NCBI RefSeq assembly: GCF_001717955.1
Contig: NZ_CP014168.1
Location: forward strand, 1,836,001-1,900,000
Direction: 5' to 3'
Length of the DNA: 64,000 nucleotides
Source: Sphingomonas panacis
GTDB lineage: Bacteria > Pseudomonadota > Alphaproteobacteria > Sphingomonadales > Sphingomonadaceae
Part shown: piece after piece, positions 18,761 to 27,658 of the stretch
Layout: each line of letters starts with the position of its first letter
Position numbering within the stretch: the stretch's first letter is position 1
Notes under the pieces: model-generated
Databases searched by the model: none
Told to the model about the DNA's origin: nothing
The model's input: only the letters and a program-made list of their open reading frames with translations
Position numbers and translations under genes: made by a program

Positions 18761-19845
18761 TACCGGACCCGATCATTCGACACGAAATGAAGCTGGCCGC
18801 GCTTCTCCCCCGTCGCGAGCCACCCGGCCAGCCAGCGCGACACCTTGGTCGATCCGTTGCGATTGAGGTGCGCGTAATCGGAATAACTGCTCGCGTCGCG
18901 CGCGATCACGCCGATATTCAGGATGAAGCCGCGCGCGCGGTAGAAATCCACATCGGCGATCGGCTGGTCATGCCCGTAGATCGGCAGATACAGGAAGCCG
19001 GTCTGGACATGGTGCGCGTGCGCCAGCGCGATTGTTGCGCGCGTATAATGGCGTTCGATGACATATTCATACTCGCGCAGTCGCGCCGGCAGGAAGATCG
19101 GGTTGCGCCGCGCGACCTTGCCCTTCGCGGCCTTGGCCAGTTCGTCCGCGGTGTGGATCGTATCGCGATCGACCCAGTTGCCGTGGACCGACCAGTGGCT
19201 CAGCGTCCCATCATGCTCGGCGCCAGCATAGCGTTTCGGATCGAAGCGGCGATGCACGCCGAACAGACCCGGCATCTGTGTCTGGAGGAATAGCGAAAGC
19301 TGGCGATAGGGTTGGTAGGCGACGTTGTCGAAATACTTCGGGTTGAGCAGCATCGGCGCGCGCAGCACGTCGCCGGTGTCGGCGACGTCGCGGAAGGCCG
19401 GGTGCCCGGTGCGCGAGGCGTGCTCGATCAGCGAATAGAGGATCAGCTTCACCTCGGGATGCGTCGCCAGCAACTCCTTGGTCATCTCGTAATGGAGGTT
19501 GCGGCCGTCCTGCGGCAGCGAGAGGTTGGCGACATGCACCGGCCGTCCGAGCTTCGCGGCGAGGAGCGCTTCGACCTGCGGGCCGCTCACGCCGACCTCG
19601 GTGCGCGACGCGCCGATGATCGCGATGTCGATCGGCGTGCGATCATAATGAAGCCGGTCATAGACCCAGCCGAGCGGCAGCATCGCCGTGCCGCCGAACT
19701 GCTGGTAGCGGATGTAGCGGTCATGCGGCAGCAGCGTCGCGCCGACACAGCAGGCGAGGAAGGCGAGCACGAACAGCGCGAGCAGCCCGCGCCGCGCGGG
19801 AAGCGCGGGTGCCGGGGCATTCAGGGTGTCGGTCGGCTGCGCCAC
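18760..19845 (-). CDS. membrane-anchored SGNH/DltD-like protein
   Basis: About 361 residues. An N-terminal membrane helix (GLLALFVLAFLACCVGATLL) leads to a periplasmic domain. DIAIIGASRTEVGVSGPQVE is a nucleophile-Ser block (GASR), and SYSDYAHLNRNGSTKVSRWL near the C terminus supplies the Asp-x-x-His pair of SGNH hydrolases. Proteins of this kind hand acyl groups from an MBOAT transferase to extracellular polysaccharide. The start is a GTG at 19845 with GAGGGGG before it, nine bases after the MBOAT stop. A longer frame would overlap the MBOAT gene. Confidence 0.78.
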   Translation of the reverse strand: MAQPTDTLNAPAPALPARRGLLALFVLAFLACCVGATLLPHDRYIRYQQFGGTAMLPLGWVYDRLHYDRTPIDIAIIGASRTEVGVSGPQVEALLAAKLGRPVHVANLSLPQDGRNLHYEMTKELLATHPEVKLILYSLIEHASRTGHPAFRDVADTGDVLRAPMLLNPKYFDNVAYQPYRQLSLFLQTQMPGLFGVHRRFDPKRYAGAEHDGTLSHWSVHGNWVDRDTIHTADELAKAAKGKVARRNPIFLPARLREYEYVIERHYTRATIALAHAHHVQTGFLYLPIYGHDQPIADVDFYRARGFILNIGVIARDASSYSDYAHLNRNGSTKVSRWLAGWLATGEKRGQLHFVSNDRVR

Positions 19846-19853
19846 GGTCCCCC

Positions 19854-21389
19854 TCAAAAATTGAAGTATATGAAGTTTGTGGTGCCGCGCATCATCAGCA
19901 CGAAGCCCACGAACAGAAGCACCGAGGATGCGATCGTCCAGCCGGCGGTGAGCCGCCATTCGATCGCCGCGCGCGGCGGATCGACCTTACGCCACTTCGC
20001 CCATTCGAGCACCGGCTCATAGTGCGTGAGAATCGCCTGCGTGTTGGGGGCGAGGTAGATGATCGCGTAAATGACCGCGAGGATCGCCAGCGTCGCCCCG
20101 AGTCCGCCCGGCCACGCCACGATCGCGTCGCCGCCCACGCCGAGCATCGCGCCGTACATCCGGCCGACCACGTCGAGCGACGGCGCGCGGAACGCCACCA
20201 CCGCGACCACAAACGCGACCAGCGTCAGCGCGCGGTACATCGGCTCGACATATAAAGGCGGCGGTCCTTTACGCGCCTTGCGCGCCTTGCGGTGAGTCAT
20301 CCGCCAATATTCGTTCACGGCCATGTAGACGCCCTGCATCACGCCGAACATCACGAACGTCCACCCCGCGCCGTGCCACACGCCGATCACCACCATCGAC
20401 AGCATGATCGGCACCGCGAACGACAGCAGGAAGCTCGCGAATTTGCCCGCCGCGTGATCCGCCGAGAACCGCGCAAGCGGGATCGTCAGCGGCTGGAAGA
20501 TATAGCTTTGCGCCCAGCGGCTCAGCGTCACGTGCCAGCGCCGCCACAGCTCGATGATGCTCGATGCGCGCAGCGGCGAATGGAAATTGAGCGGCAGCAC
20601 CACGCCGAACATCCGCGCGGTGCCGATCGCCATGTCCGAATAGCCCGAGAAATCGAAATAAATCTGCGCGGTATAGGCGAAGGCGGCGATCCAGCATGCC
20701 ATCATGCCCGGCGTCGCCCCGGTCGCGGCGGCGTCGAACACCGGCGCCGCCAGTGTCGCGACCGTATCGGCGATCACCACCTTCTTGAACAGCCCGATCG
20801 CGAAGATCGTCAGCCCGATCAGGATGTTGGCGCTCGCCGCACCGGGCGGGCGGACACGCAATTGCGGCACCAGTTCCTCATAGCGAACGATTGGACCGGC
20901 GAGCAGTTGCGGGAAGAACAGCACGAACCCGGCGTAATCGACCGCTCGCTTCATCTCGAACCGCCCGCGCGCGAGATCGACCAGGAAGCCGATCTGCTGG
21001 AAGGTGAAGAACGAGATTCCCAGCGGCAGCGCGATGTGTCGGAGCGGCAGATCCAGCCCGAACAACCCGCCGGCACCGACGATCACCGCCGCGAAATATT
21101 TGAAGTAGAACAGCAAGGCGAGATCGAAGCCGATACCCACCACCAGCGGCCAGCGCGCCGACCGGCCAACCCGCCGCCGCGCCGTGATCCAGCGCGCCAC
21201 CGCATAATTCACCGCCACCGACACCAGCAGCAACACAAGGAATTTTTTGCCGCCGATCGTATAGAACAGGATCGTCAGCGCGATCAGGAACGGCTGGCGC
21301 CAGCGTTCCGCGCGCGCGAACAGGAGATGGTACAGGATCAGCGCGGCCGGCAGGAACAGCAGCAAAAAACCCGCCGAATTGAACAACAT
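19854..21389 (-). CDS. MBOAT family O-acyltransferase (AlgI/DltB-like)
   Basis: 511 residues, about eleven helices. Recognisable MBOAT segments: LPLGISFFTFQQIGFLVDLARG, FFPQLLAGPIVRYEELVPQL, FDFSGYSDMAIGTARMFG, SIIELWRRWHVTLSRWAQSYIF and the catalytic His in IGVWHGAGWTFVMFG. Such proteins move acyl groups across the inner membrane for O-acetylation of exopolysaccharide, as AlgI does for alginate. It is first in an operon with the SGNH and VOC genes. No polysaccharide synthesis genes are in the window, so the target glycan is unknown. Confidence 0.92.
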   Translation of the reverse strand: MLFNSAGFLLLFLPAALILYHLLFARAERWRQPFLIALTILFYTIGGKKFLVLLLVSVAVNYAVARWITARRRVGRSARWPLVVGIGFDLALLFYFKYFAAVIVGAGGLFGLDLPLRHIALPLGISFFTFQQIGFLVDLARGRFEMKRAVDYAGFVLFFPQLLAGPIVRYEELVPQLRVRPPGAASANILIGLTIFAIGLFKKVVIADTVATLAAPVFDAAATGATPGMMACWIAAFAYTAQIYFDFSGYSDMAIGTARMFGVVLPLNFHSPLRASSIIELWRRWHVTLSRWAQSYIFQPLTIPLARFSADHAAGKFASFLLSFAVPIMLSMVVIGVWHGAGWTFVMFGVMQGVYMAVNEYWRMTHRKARKARKGPPPLYVEPMYRALTLVAFVVAVVAFRAPSLDVVGRMYGAMLGVGGDAIVAWPGGLGATLAILAVIYAIIYLAPNTQAILTHYEPVLEWAKWRKVDPPRAAIEWRLTAGWTIASSVLLFVGFVLMMRGTTNFIYFNF

Positions 21390-21602
21390 CGATCGCGCTG
21401 CCCGCCAAGCCGTTGAATGCCGTGGCCGTATGGACCCTATGATCCATCGGCCCTAAGGCACACTGGTGCGGCCAAGCGCGCGATTTGTCCAGCCGCCCGC
21501 TTGCGGATTTCCGCAACGCCGCGGCGTTGCCCCTTGCAACGCAGCATGGTTATACTCTGCCGACGGCCACGCGACGCGCGGGTTCCGGCGACTGGAGATG
21601 AC

Positions 21603-22544
21603 ATGACCGAAACCGGCTCGCGGGTCGCCCTGCGCACGATTACGGAGACCGTCGGCACCGCATGGCCTGAGCATCAAGGCTTCATCGCCAAGAGCCTCGC
21701 CGGTCGCTCCGACGCGGTGCTCGACGTGTCGGAACGGCTCAGCGACGCGATCCTCAAGCTAGCGCCCGATATCGAGGGCGGCTTGCCCGCGCTCGTCGCG
21801 GATTACCGCTTCCTGTGCGAAGAGATCGTGCTCCCCGAGGAAATGCATTTCCGCCGCTATGACAGCTACCGTCTGAGCCGCTTCGAGGACGCCAACCGCG
21901 AATGCTATGCCAACGCGCCGTTCATGAACCGCTACATGAACGGGTTGCTCCTCTCCGACGTTTTATGGTCGAACCACGCGCACGCCTTCGCTTATTTCGT
22001 CGATCACTACCTGCCGCGCCTGCCCGCCGGCGGCAGGCACCTCGAGATCGGCCCCGGCCACGGCCTGTTGCTCTATTTCGCCGCCGCCTCCGGGCATTTG
22101 TCCCGAATCGCCGCATGGGACGTCAGCCCGACCAGCATCGCCAAGACCCGCCACGCGCTCGACCTGCTCGGCGTCACCGCGCCGGTCGAACTGACACTGC
22201 AGGATCTGTTCGCCGCCGCCGCGCCGGGTGAGGACGCCTTGTTCGACGGCATCGTCATGAGCGAGATTCTCGAACATCTCGAACAACCCGTCGCCGCGCT
22301 CCAGTCGGCGGCGCGCTGGCTCGCGCCCGGCGGCTTGCTGTGGATCAACGTCCCCGCCAACAGCCCGGCGCCCGACCATATCTTCCTGTTCGAAGGCCTC
22401 GACCACGCGCAGGCGATCGCGCGCGAGGCGGGGCTGGAGGTGATCGACGCGGTCGCCTTCCCGATGTCCGGCACCACGCTCGCGCGCGCGGAGAAGCACA
22501 AATTGTCGATCAGTTGCTCGGTGCTGGCGCGGCGGCCGGGCTGA
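21603..22544 (+). CDS. class I SAM-dependent methyltransferase
   Basis: 313 residues. The SAM-binding motif I is HLEIGPGHGLLLYFAA, followed by acidic motif II (IAAWDVSPTSI), DGIVMSEILEHLEQP and LAPGGLLWINVP. An N-terminal helical domain of about 150 residues precedes it. GGAG lies before the ATG at 21603. It is divergent from the MBOAT operon, and its 3' end overlaps the LysR gene tail to tail by 35 bases. Substrate unknown; a small-molecule or lipid substrate would fit the fold. Confidence 0.85.
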   Translation: MTETGSRVALRTITETVGTAWPEHQGFIAKSLAGRSDAVLDVSERLSDAILKLAPDIEGGLPALVADYRFLCEEIVLPEEMHFRRYDSYRLSRFEDANRECYANAPFMNRYMNGLLLSDVLWSNHAHAFAYFVDHYLPRLPAGGRHLEIGPGHGLLLYFAAASGHLSRIAAWDVSPTSIAKTRHALDLLGVTAPVELTLQDLFAAAAPGEDALFDGIVMSEILEHLEQPVAALQSAARWLAPGGLLWINVPANSPAPDHIFLFEGLDHAQAIAREAGLEVIDAVAFPMSGTTLARAEKHKLSISCSVLARRPG

Positions 22545-23439
22545 TCTCCTCGATCTCATCCGCCACCCGCATCTCCAGCGCGATTTCGCGGAGCGCGCGC
22601 ATCATCGCGCTGCGCTTTCGATCGCTTTGGCAGACCAGATAGCTGCGCAACCGATAAACGCGCGGGCCGGTGTCCAGCGGGCGGTATAGGATGCGCGGAT
22701 CGGGCGGGCATTCCGAGGTGAGGAAGACGCTGATGCCCAGCCCAAGCGCGATCCCCTCGCGGATCGTCTCGCGGCTTTGCAATTCGAGCGTCGCACGCGG
22801 CCGCACTTCGGCATCGCCGAGCGCGCGTTCGGTGAAGGCGCGTGTCTTCGAGGTCGGCTCGCGCAGGATCAGCGTCTCGTCGGCGAGCGCGCGGATCGGG
22901 ACGCTGGCGTGGCGTGCGAGCGGATGGTCGTGGCGCATCGCGCAGGCGAGGCGATCGGTGAACAACGGATCGTAACTGAACGCCCCTTGCGCAGGCGGGT
23001 CGCTGGCGACGGCGGCGTCGATCTCGGCGTCGTCGAGCCAGCGCATCACTTCGCGCGCGTTGCCCATGCGGATCTGGATGCCGGTATCGGGATGGCGGCG
23101 GTGGAATTGCTCGACGAGTTGCGCGGCATAGAGCGGCGAGTCCGAACCGAGCCGGAGCGCCCCGCCGGCCGGGTCGGCGGTGTCGCCGAGCAGATCGTCG
23201 ATATCCGCTGCGGTGGCGAACAATTTGCGCGTCAGCGCAAGCAGATCGCGGCCGGCGGGCGACAGGCGCAGCGGCGCCTTGCGGCTTTCGAACAACGTCA
23301 CGCCGTAGCGGCTTTCGAGCGCCTTGAGCTGCTGCGACAAGGTTGGCTGCGACACGTTGAGCCGCCGCGCCGCCCGCGACACGCCGCCTTCCACCGCGAT
23401 CGCATGGAACGCGCGCAGGTGCTGATGATTCGCTGCCAT
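22510..23439 (-). CDS. LysR-family regulator, probable activator of the phosphonate genes
   Basis: 309 residues: N-terminal helix-turn-helix (HAIAVEGGVSRAARRLNVSQPTLSQQLKALESRYG) and a periplasmic-binding-protein-like effector domain (LRLGSDSPLYAAQLVEQF... and LGLGISVFLTSE). It is divergent from the FAD oxidase-phnX-transporter operon, the usual layout for a LysR activator and its target. LysR regulators commonly sit beside 2-aminoethylphosphonate degradation genes, so its ligand may be this phosphonate or phosphonoacetaldehyde. The intergenic space has two palindromes that may be its binding sites. Confidence 0.88.
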   Translation of the reverse strand: MAANHQHLRAFHAIAVEGGVSRAARRLNVSQPTLSQQLKALESRYGVTLFESRKAPLRLSPAGRDLLALTRKLFATAADIDDLLGDTADPAGGALRLGSDSPLYAAQLVEQFHRRHPDTGIQIRMGNAREVMRWLDDAEIDAAVASDPPAQGAFSYDPLFTDRLACAMRHDHPLARHASVPIRALADETLILREPTSKTRAFTERALGDAEVRPRATLELQSRETIREGIALGLGISVFLTSECPPDPRILYRPLDTGPRVYRLRSYLVCQSDRKRSAMMRALREIALEMRVADEIEEISPAAAPAPSN

Positions 23440-23450
23440 CGGGACTTCCG

Positions 23451-23512
23451 TCTACCGTAGAGTGGTGACGGTTGCGTGACGATCTCGCGCGATGTCGATA
23501 GGTTTCACCTAT
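23451..23512. promoter_or_regulatory. two palindromes, likely LysR regulator sites
   Basis: TCTACCGTAGA (23451-23461, perfect) and ATAGGTTTCACCTAT (23498-23512, perfect with a 3-base centre) lie between the LysR gene and the FAD oxidase gene. The second has the T-N11-A form of LysR boxes. Confidence 0.5.
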
Positions 23513-23592
23513 ATGCCGCATTCAAGCAAACGCTTGGCACGGGCGGGGCTTTCCGCGCGAGGGCGATCCCCTGTTTGCGCAGGGAGCGGATC

Positions 23593-24732
23593 GTGGCGGA
23601 AGACCAGTATGACATTGCCATCGTCGGCGCCGGCATTGTCGGGCTGGCGCATGCGCTCGCCGCCGCGCGCGCGGGCCTGCGGGCCGTTGTGATCGATCGC
23701 GACGCGCAGGTGAACGGCGCGTCGATCCGCAATTTCGGTTTCGTCACCGTTACCGGGCAGGAAAATGGCGCGCCGTGGCGTCGCGCGCGCCGCTCGCGCG
23801 ATGTGTGGGCTGAGGTCGCGCCACAGGCGGGCATCCCCATCGAGCACACCGGCCTCGCCATGGTCGCGCAGCGGCGCGAGGCGCTGGCGGTGCTCGAAGC
23901 CTTCATGGCGACCGACATGGCCGAAGGCTGCGAGTTGCTGGAAGGCGCTGCCGCGCGCGCGCGACTTGGCGAAGTCCGCCCGCGCGATCTGGCCGGCGCC
24001 TTGTTCAGCGGTATCGATCTGCGCGTCGAATCGCGCACCGCCATTCCCAGACTGGCCGCCTGGCTGACCGAGTGCCACAATGTCACGTTCCGGCGCGGCG
24101 TCGCGGTCAACGCGGTCGAATCCGCGCGGGTGACGACCAGCGCCGGCAGCATCGCCGCCGGCACGATCATCGTCTGCCCCGGCGACGATCTCGCCACCCT
24201 GTTCCCCGATGCGCTGGCGCGCGCCGGCGTCACGCGCTGCAAGCTCCAGATGCTGCGGCTCGCCGATCCCGGCTTCCGTCTCCCCTCGGCGGTGATGTCC
24301 GATCTGGGGCTGGTGCGCTATCGCGGCTATGCGGCGCTGCCTGCCGCTGCCGCGCTCTCCGCGCGGCTCGAGGCCGAGCAGGGCGATCACCTCGCCAACG
24401 GCGTCCATCTCATTGTCGCGCAGAACGCCGACGGCAGCTTGATCGTCGGCGACAGCCACCATTATGCCGCCACCCCGGACCCGTTCGGTTCGAGCGAGGT
24501 CGACGCGCTTATCCTCGACGAATTCGCCGCCGTGTTCGGGCTCGTGCCCCCGGTGCTCGAACGCTGGACCGGCACTTATGCGTCCGCATCGGGGCACAGC
24601 CTCGTCGAAACGCCGATGGACGGCGTGCGGCTCGTCGTCGTCACCAGCGGCACCGGCGCCTCGACCGCCTTCGCGCTCGCCGAGGAGGTGATCGGCGGCA
24701 TCATCAACATCCAACTGGGAGCTTCCGTATGA
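23593..24732 (+). CDS. FAD-dependent amine oxidase of phosphonate operons (TIGR03364-like)
   Basis: 379 residues. The N terminus (YDIAIVGAGIVGLAHALAAARAG...VIDRD) is the FAD/Rossmann site of the DAO/glycine-oxidase family. GASIRNFGFVTVTGQ, near the flavin, and GDSHHYAATPDPFGSSEVD towards the C terminus match the TIGR03364 group found next to phnX. Relatives oxidise 2-aminoethylphosphonate or N-methyl forms to phosphonoacetaldehyde, the substrate of the next enzyme. No PhnW transaminase is present, so this enzyme probably replaces it. The start is GTG at 23593 with AGGGAG upstream; the frame also stays open upstream to 23476. Confidence 0.85.
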   Translation: MAEDQYDIAIVGAGIVGLAHALAAARAGLRAVVIDRDAQVNGASIRNFGFVTVTGQENGAPWRRARRSRDVWAEVAPQAGIPIEHTGLAMVAQRREALAVLEAFMATDMAEGCELLEGAAARARLGEVRPRDLAGALFSGIDLRVESRTAIPRLAAWLTECHNVTFRRGVAVNAVESARVTTSAGSIAAGTIIVCPGDDLATLFPDALARAGVTRCKLQMLRLADPGFRLPSAVMSDLGLVRYRGYAALPAAAALSARLEAEQGDHLANGVHLIVAQNADGSLIVGDSHHYAATPDPFGSSEVDALILDEFAAVFGLVPPVLERWTGTYASASGHSLVETPMDGVRLVVVTSGTGASTAFALAEEVIGGIINIQLGASV

Positions 24733-25538
24733 GCCTCGCGATCAAGGCCGTGATTTTCGACTGGGCCGGCACGATGATCGATTTCGGCTCGCGCGCCCCC
24801 GTCATCGCGCTGCTACGGCTGTTCGAGGATGCGGGCGTGCCGATCACCGAGGCGGATGCACGCGCCGACATGGGCCGCGCCAAGCGCGACCACATCCGCG
24901 CGATCCTCGCGGCGCCGCATATCGCGGCGGGCTGGCAGGCGGTGTACGATGCGCCACCCGGCGAGGAGGACGTGTCGCGATTGCACGATGCGGTCGAGCC
25001 GATCATGCGTGCCGCCGCCGCCGATTGTGCGCTGCTCGTCCCCGGGGCTGCGGAGATCGCGGCGCGGCTGCGCGACGCGGGCGTGCGGATCGGCTCCTGC
25101 ACCGGCTACACCCGTGCGATGATGGCCGACATCCTGCCGCGCGCCGCCGAACAGGGCTATGCGCCCGAGGTCGTGGTCTGTTCGGGCGAGACGGCGGAAG
25201 GGCGGCCATCGCCGCTGATGGCGTGGAAAATCCTGGTCGAGCTCGGCGTCTGGCCGTCGTCGGCGTGCGTGAAAGTGGACGATGCCTGCGTCGGCATCCG
25301 CGAGGGGCAAGAAGCGGGGATGTGGACGGTCGGGTTGGCCGCATCCGGCAACGGCGTCGGGCTGGATGCCGCCGATCTGGCCGCGCTCCCGGCCGATGCG
25401 CGCGCACGCCGCATCGCCGACGCGGCGGAAGCGCTCTACGAGGCGGGAGCCGACTACGTCGTCGACAGCGTCGCCGATGTGTGGCCGGTGCTCGACGCAA
25501 TCTCGATCCGCATCGCAGCCGGCGAAAAGCCGGCATGA
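24729..25538 (+). CDS. phnX: phosphonoacetaldehyde hydrolase
   Basis: 269 residues of the HAD superfamily. The nucleophile motif FDWAGT (Asp11), the Schiff-base Lys in MGRAKRDH (Lys52), SCTGYTRAMM and VKVDDACVGIREGQEAGMWTVGL follow the PhnX pattern. It breaks phosphonoacetaldehyde into acetaldehyde and phosphate. Start and stop overlap both neighbours by ATGA, so FAD oxidase, PhnX and transporter are one translational unit. Confidence 0.95.
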   Translation: MSLAIKAVIFDWAGTMIDFGSRAPVIALLRLFEDAGVPITEADARADMGRAKRDHIRAILAAPHIAAGWQAVYDAPPGEEDVSRLHDAVEPIMRAAAADCALLVPGAAEIAARLRDAGVRIGSCTGYTRAMMADILPRAAEQGYAPEVVVCSGETAEGRPSPLMAWKILVELGVWPSSACVKVDDACVGIREGQEAGMWTVGLAASGNGVGLDAADLAALPADARARRIADAAEALYEAGADYVVDSVADVWPVLDAISIRIAAGEKPA

Positions 25539-26839
25539 GCGCTCACGACAGCGCGGTGACGCGCTGGCTGCGCACCGCGCCGCCGGTCTTGTTCGCCCTG
25601 TACGGCGGACTCGCCGGCTTCGGCGCCTATTCGGCGATGTACGCGTTCCGCAAACCCTTCACCGCCGCGAGCTATGAGCATATCGCGAACTGGCCGTTCG
25701 CGATCGATTTCAAGGTCGCGCTCGTCATCGCACAGGTGGCGGGCTACGCGCTCTCCAAGGTGATCGGCATCAAGATCGTCTCGGAAATGCCGCCCGCGCG
25801 CCGCGCCGTCGGCATTCTCACGCTGATCGGCGTGGCGGAACTCGCGCTGGTCGGCTTTGCGACGCTGCCGGCGGTGGTCGGCATCGCGGCCTTGTTCCTC
25901 AACGGGCTGATGCTCGGGATGATCTGGGGGCTGGTGTTCGGCTTCCTCGAAGGACGGCGGCTATCCGAAGTGCTCGGCGCGATGCTGTGCGCGAGCTTCA
26001 TCCTGTCCTCCGGGCTGGTCAAATCGGCGGGTGAGGCGCTGATCCTGTCGGGCTGGGCGAGCGAGCGCTGGATGCCCGCCGCGACGGGCCTCGCCTTCAC
26101 GCCGCTCCTGCTGCTCGCGGTGTGGGCGCTCGCGCAACTGCCACCGCCCGATGCGCGCGACGAGGCCGAGCGCGCCCCGCGCGTGCCGATGGGCCGCGAC
26201 CAACGCGCACGGCTGTTCGCCACCTATGCGCCGTCGCTGATCGCGCTGATCGGCGTCTATGTCATGCTCACCGCACTTCGCGATTTCCGCGACAATTTCG
26301 CCGCCGAGATCTGGCGGGAACTGGGCTTCGCCGGCGAGGCCGGGATCTTCACCGTATCCGAACTGCCCGTCGCGGTGGTGGTGCTGGTGTCGATGGGGAT
26401 GCTGATCCGCGTGCGCGACAATCGCGCGGCGGTGTTCTGGAACCTTGCGCTGATCGCACTGGGTTTCGCGCTGCTCGGCCTCGCGACCGCCGCGTTCCAG
26501 TTCGGCCTGATCGGCCCGGTCGCGTGGATGATCGTGATCGGCGCCGGGCTGTATTTCGCGTACACCCCGTTCAACGCTTTGCTGTTTGACCGGCTGATGG
26601 CGACCGCGTCGGTGGCGGGCAATGCCGGTTTTCTGATCTACGTCGCCGATGCCTGCGGCTATGTCGGCAGCGTCGCGTTGCTGCTGTTCCGCAGCTTCGC
26701 GCACGTCTCGCTCGACTGGAGCAACTTCCTGTGTGCGGTGTGCTACGGCGCGTGCGGGCTGGGGCTGGCCGGCACCGCGTTCGGCGCGCTCGCCTTCCGT
26801 CACACGGTGGATGCGCAGGAACGTGCGCTGGAGCCGTAA
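25535..26839 (+). CDS. MFS-like transporter, DUF5690 family
   Basis: 434 residues with about twelve helices. LYGGLAGFGAYSAMYAFRKP in helix 1 and the loop ending LVFGFLEGRRLSEVLGAMLC are characteristic; I assign DUF5690 with moderate certainty. It is the third gene of the phnX operon and so a good candidate to import the phosphonate or a related amine across the inner membrane. No ABC-type phosphonate importer (phnCDE) is visible. It ends two bases from the convergent GntR gene. Confidence 0.8.
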   Translation: MSAHDSAVTRWLRTAPPVLFALYGGLAGFGAYSAMYAFRKPFTAASYEHIANWPFAIDFKVALVIAQVAGYALSKVIGIKIVSEMPPARRAVGILTLIGVAELALVGFATLPAVVGIAALFLNGLMLGMIWGLVFGFLEGRRLSEVLGAMLCASFILSSGLVKSAGEALILSGWASERWMPAATGLAFTPLLLLAVWALAQLPPPDARDEAERAPRVPMGRDQRARLFATYAPSLIALIGVYVMLTALRDFRDNFAAEIWRELGFAGEAGIFTVSELPVAVVVLVSMGMLIRVRDNRAAVFWNLALIALGFALLGLATAAFQFGLIGPVAWMIVIGAGLYFAYTPFNALLFDRLMATASVAGNAGFLIYVADACGYVGSVALLLFRSFAHVSLDWSNFLCAVCYGACGLGLAGTAFGALAFRHTVDAQERALEP

Positions 26840-26840
26840 A

Positions 26841-27596
26841 TTACCCCCGCACACTCAAATCGACATGCACGCGGATCGCGTCATGGCGCCAATATTCCTG
26901 ATCGTATTCGACCACGCGCCCGCCCGCATCGAAGCTGGTGCGCACCACCAGCAGCCCCGGCGTGCCCGATTTGACGCCGAGTTCGTCCGCCACCGTCTTG
27001 ATGAGCGCGCACGGCCGCATATCGACCCGGTTTCGGATTACCGTCGCGCCATATTCGCGGGTGAGCACCTGAGTCAGCGAACCGTCGAGCGAATGGTCGA
27101 GCAGCCCGGGCGCCAGCGCCGGGTCGACCGTGATTTTCTCGACGAGCACCGGCCGCCCGTCGATCGAGCGCAGCCGCCCGATCACATAGAGCAGCGTCCC
27201 CGGCGCAACGCGGAAGATGTCGGAGACGGCGGCGGTGGCGGGGGCGCTCTCCTTGCTCACCGTGCGAGTCGCGGGGCGGCGACCCTGTTCGGCGACATAG
27301 GTCATGAACCCGCTCCACCGTGTCGGATCATAAGTGACGGCGGGCGGAGACACGTACCAGCCGCTGCGCTCGCGCCGGTAGATCAGCCCCTCGGCCTCCA
27401 GCTGGAACAGCGCCTCGCGGACCGTGCCGCGCGCAGTGCCCGCGCCAGTCTGTAGCTGGCGTTCGGAAGGGAGCTTCGCCCCGGCGGCGAGTTGCCCCGC
27501 CTCGATGCTGGTCGCGATCTGGTCGCGCAACGCGATATAATGCGGGCCGCCGCCCTCAGGCGGGGCGAGCGGGATCATGCTGTCGGGGCGCGCCAT
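26841..27596 (-). CDS. GntR-family (HutC/UTRA) regulator
   Basis: About 251 residues. The winged helix (YIALRDQIATSIEAGQLAAGAKLPSERQLQ...GTVREALFQLEAEGLI) is followed by a UTRA ligand domain (LLYVIGRLRSIDGRPVLVEKITVD ... DELGVKSGTPGLLVVRTSFDAGGRVVEYDQEYWRHDAIRV). HutC-subfamily members recognise GT-N-TA-N-AC; matching palindromes lie before the TonB receptor gene and between the HD and phospholipase genes. The start at 27596 is preferred because the first codons of a longer frame (27632) lie inside a hairpin. PhnF-like function is inference. Confidence 0.88.
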   Translation of the reverse strand: MARPDSMIPLAPPEGGGPHYIALRDQIATSIEAGQLAAGAKLPSERQLQTGAGTARGTVREALFQLEAEGLIYRRERSGWYVSPPAVTYDPTRWSGFMTYVAEQGRRPATRTVSKESAPATAAVSDIFRVAPGTLLYVIGRLRSIDGRPVLVEKITVDPALAPGLLDHSLDGSLTQVLTREYGATVIRNRVDMRPCALIKTVADELGVKSGTPGLLVVRTSFDAGGRVVEYDQEYWRHDAIRVHVDLSVRG

Positions 27597-27620
27597 GCGC
27601 GCGATCTTGGGCGGGGCGGA

Positions 27621-27648
27621 GGCGGGAGGCAAGCCTTTGCCTCCCGCC
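27621..27648 (-). terminator. hairpin after the TonB receptor gene
   Basis: Perfect 12-base arms (GGCGGGAGGCAA and TTGCCTCCCGCC) with a 4-base loop, 11 bases past the receptor stop. No U-tract follows on the minus strand, so partial termination or mRNA stabilisation between receptor and regulator is likely. Confidence 0.55.
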
Positions 27649-27658
27649 CATCACGCGA

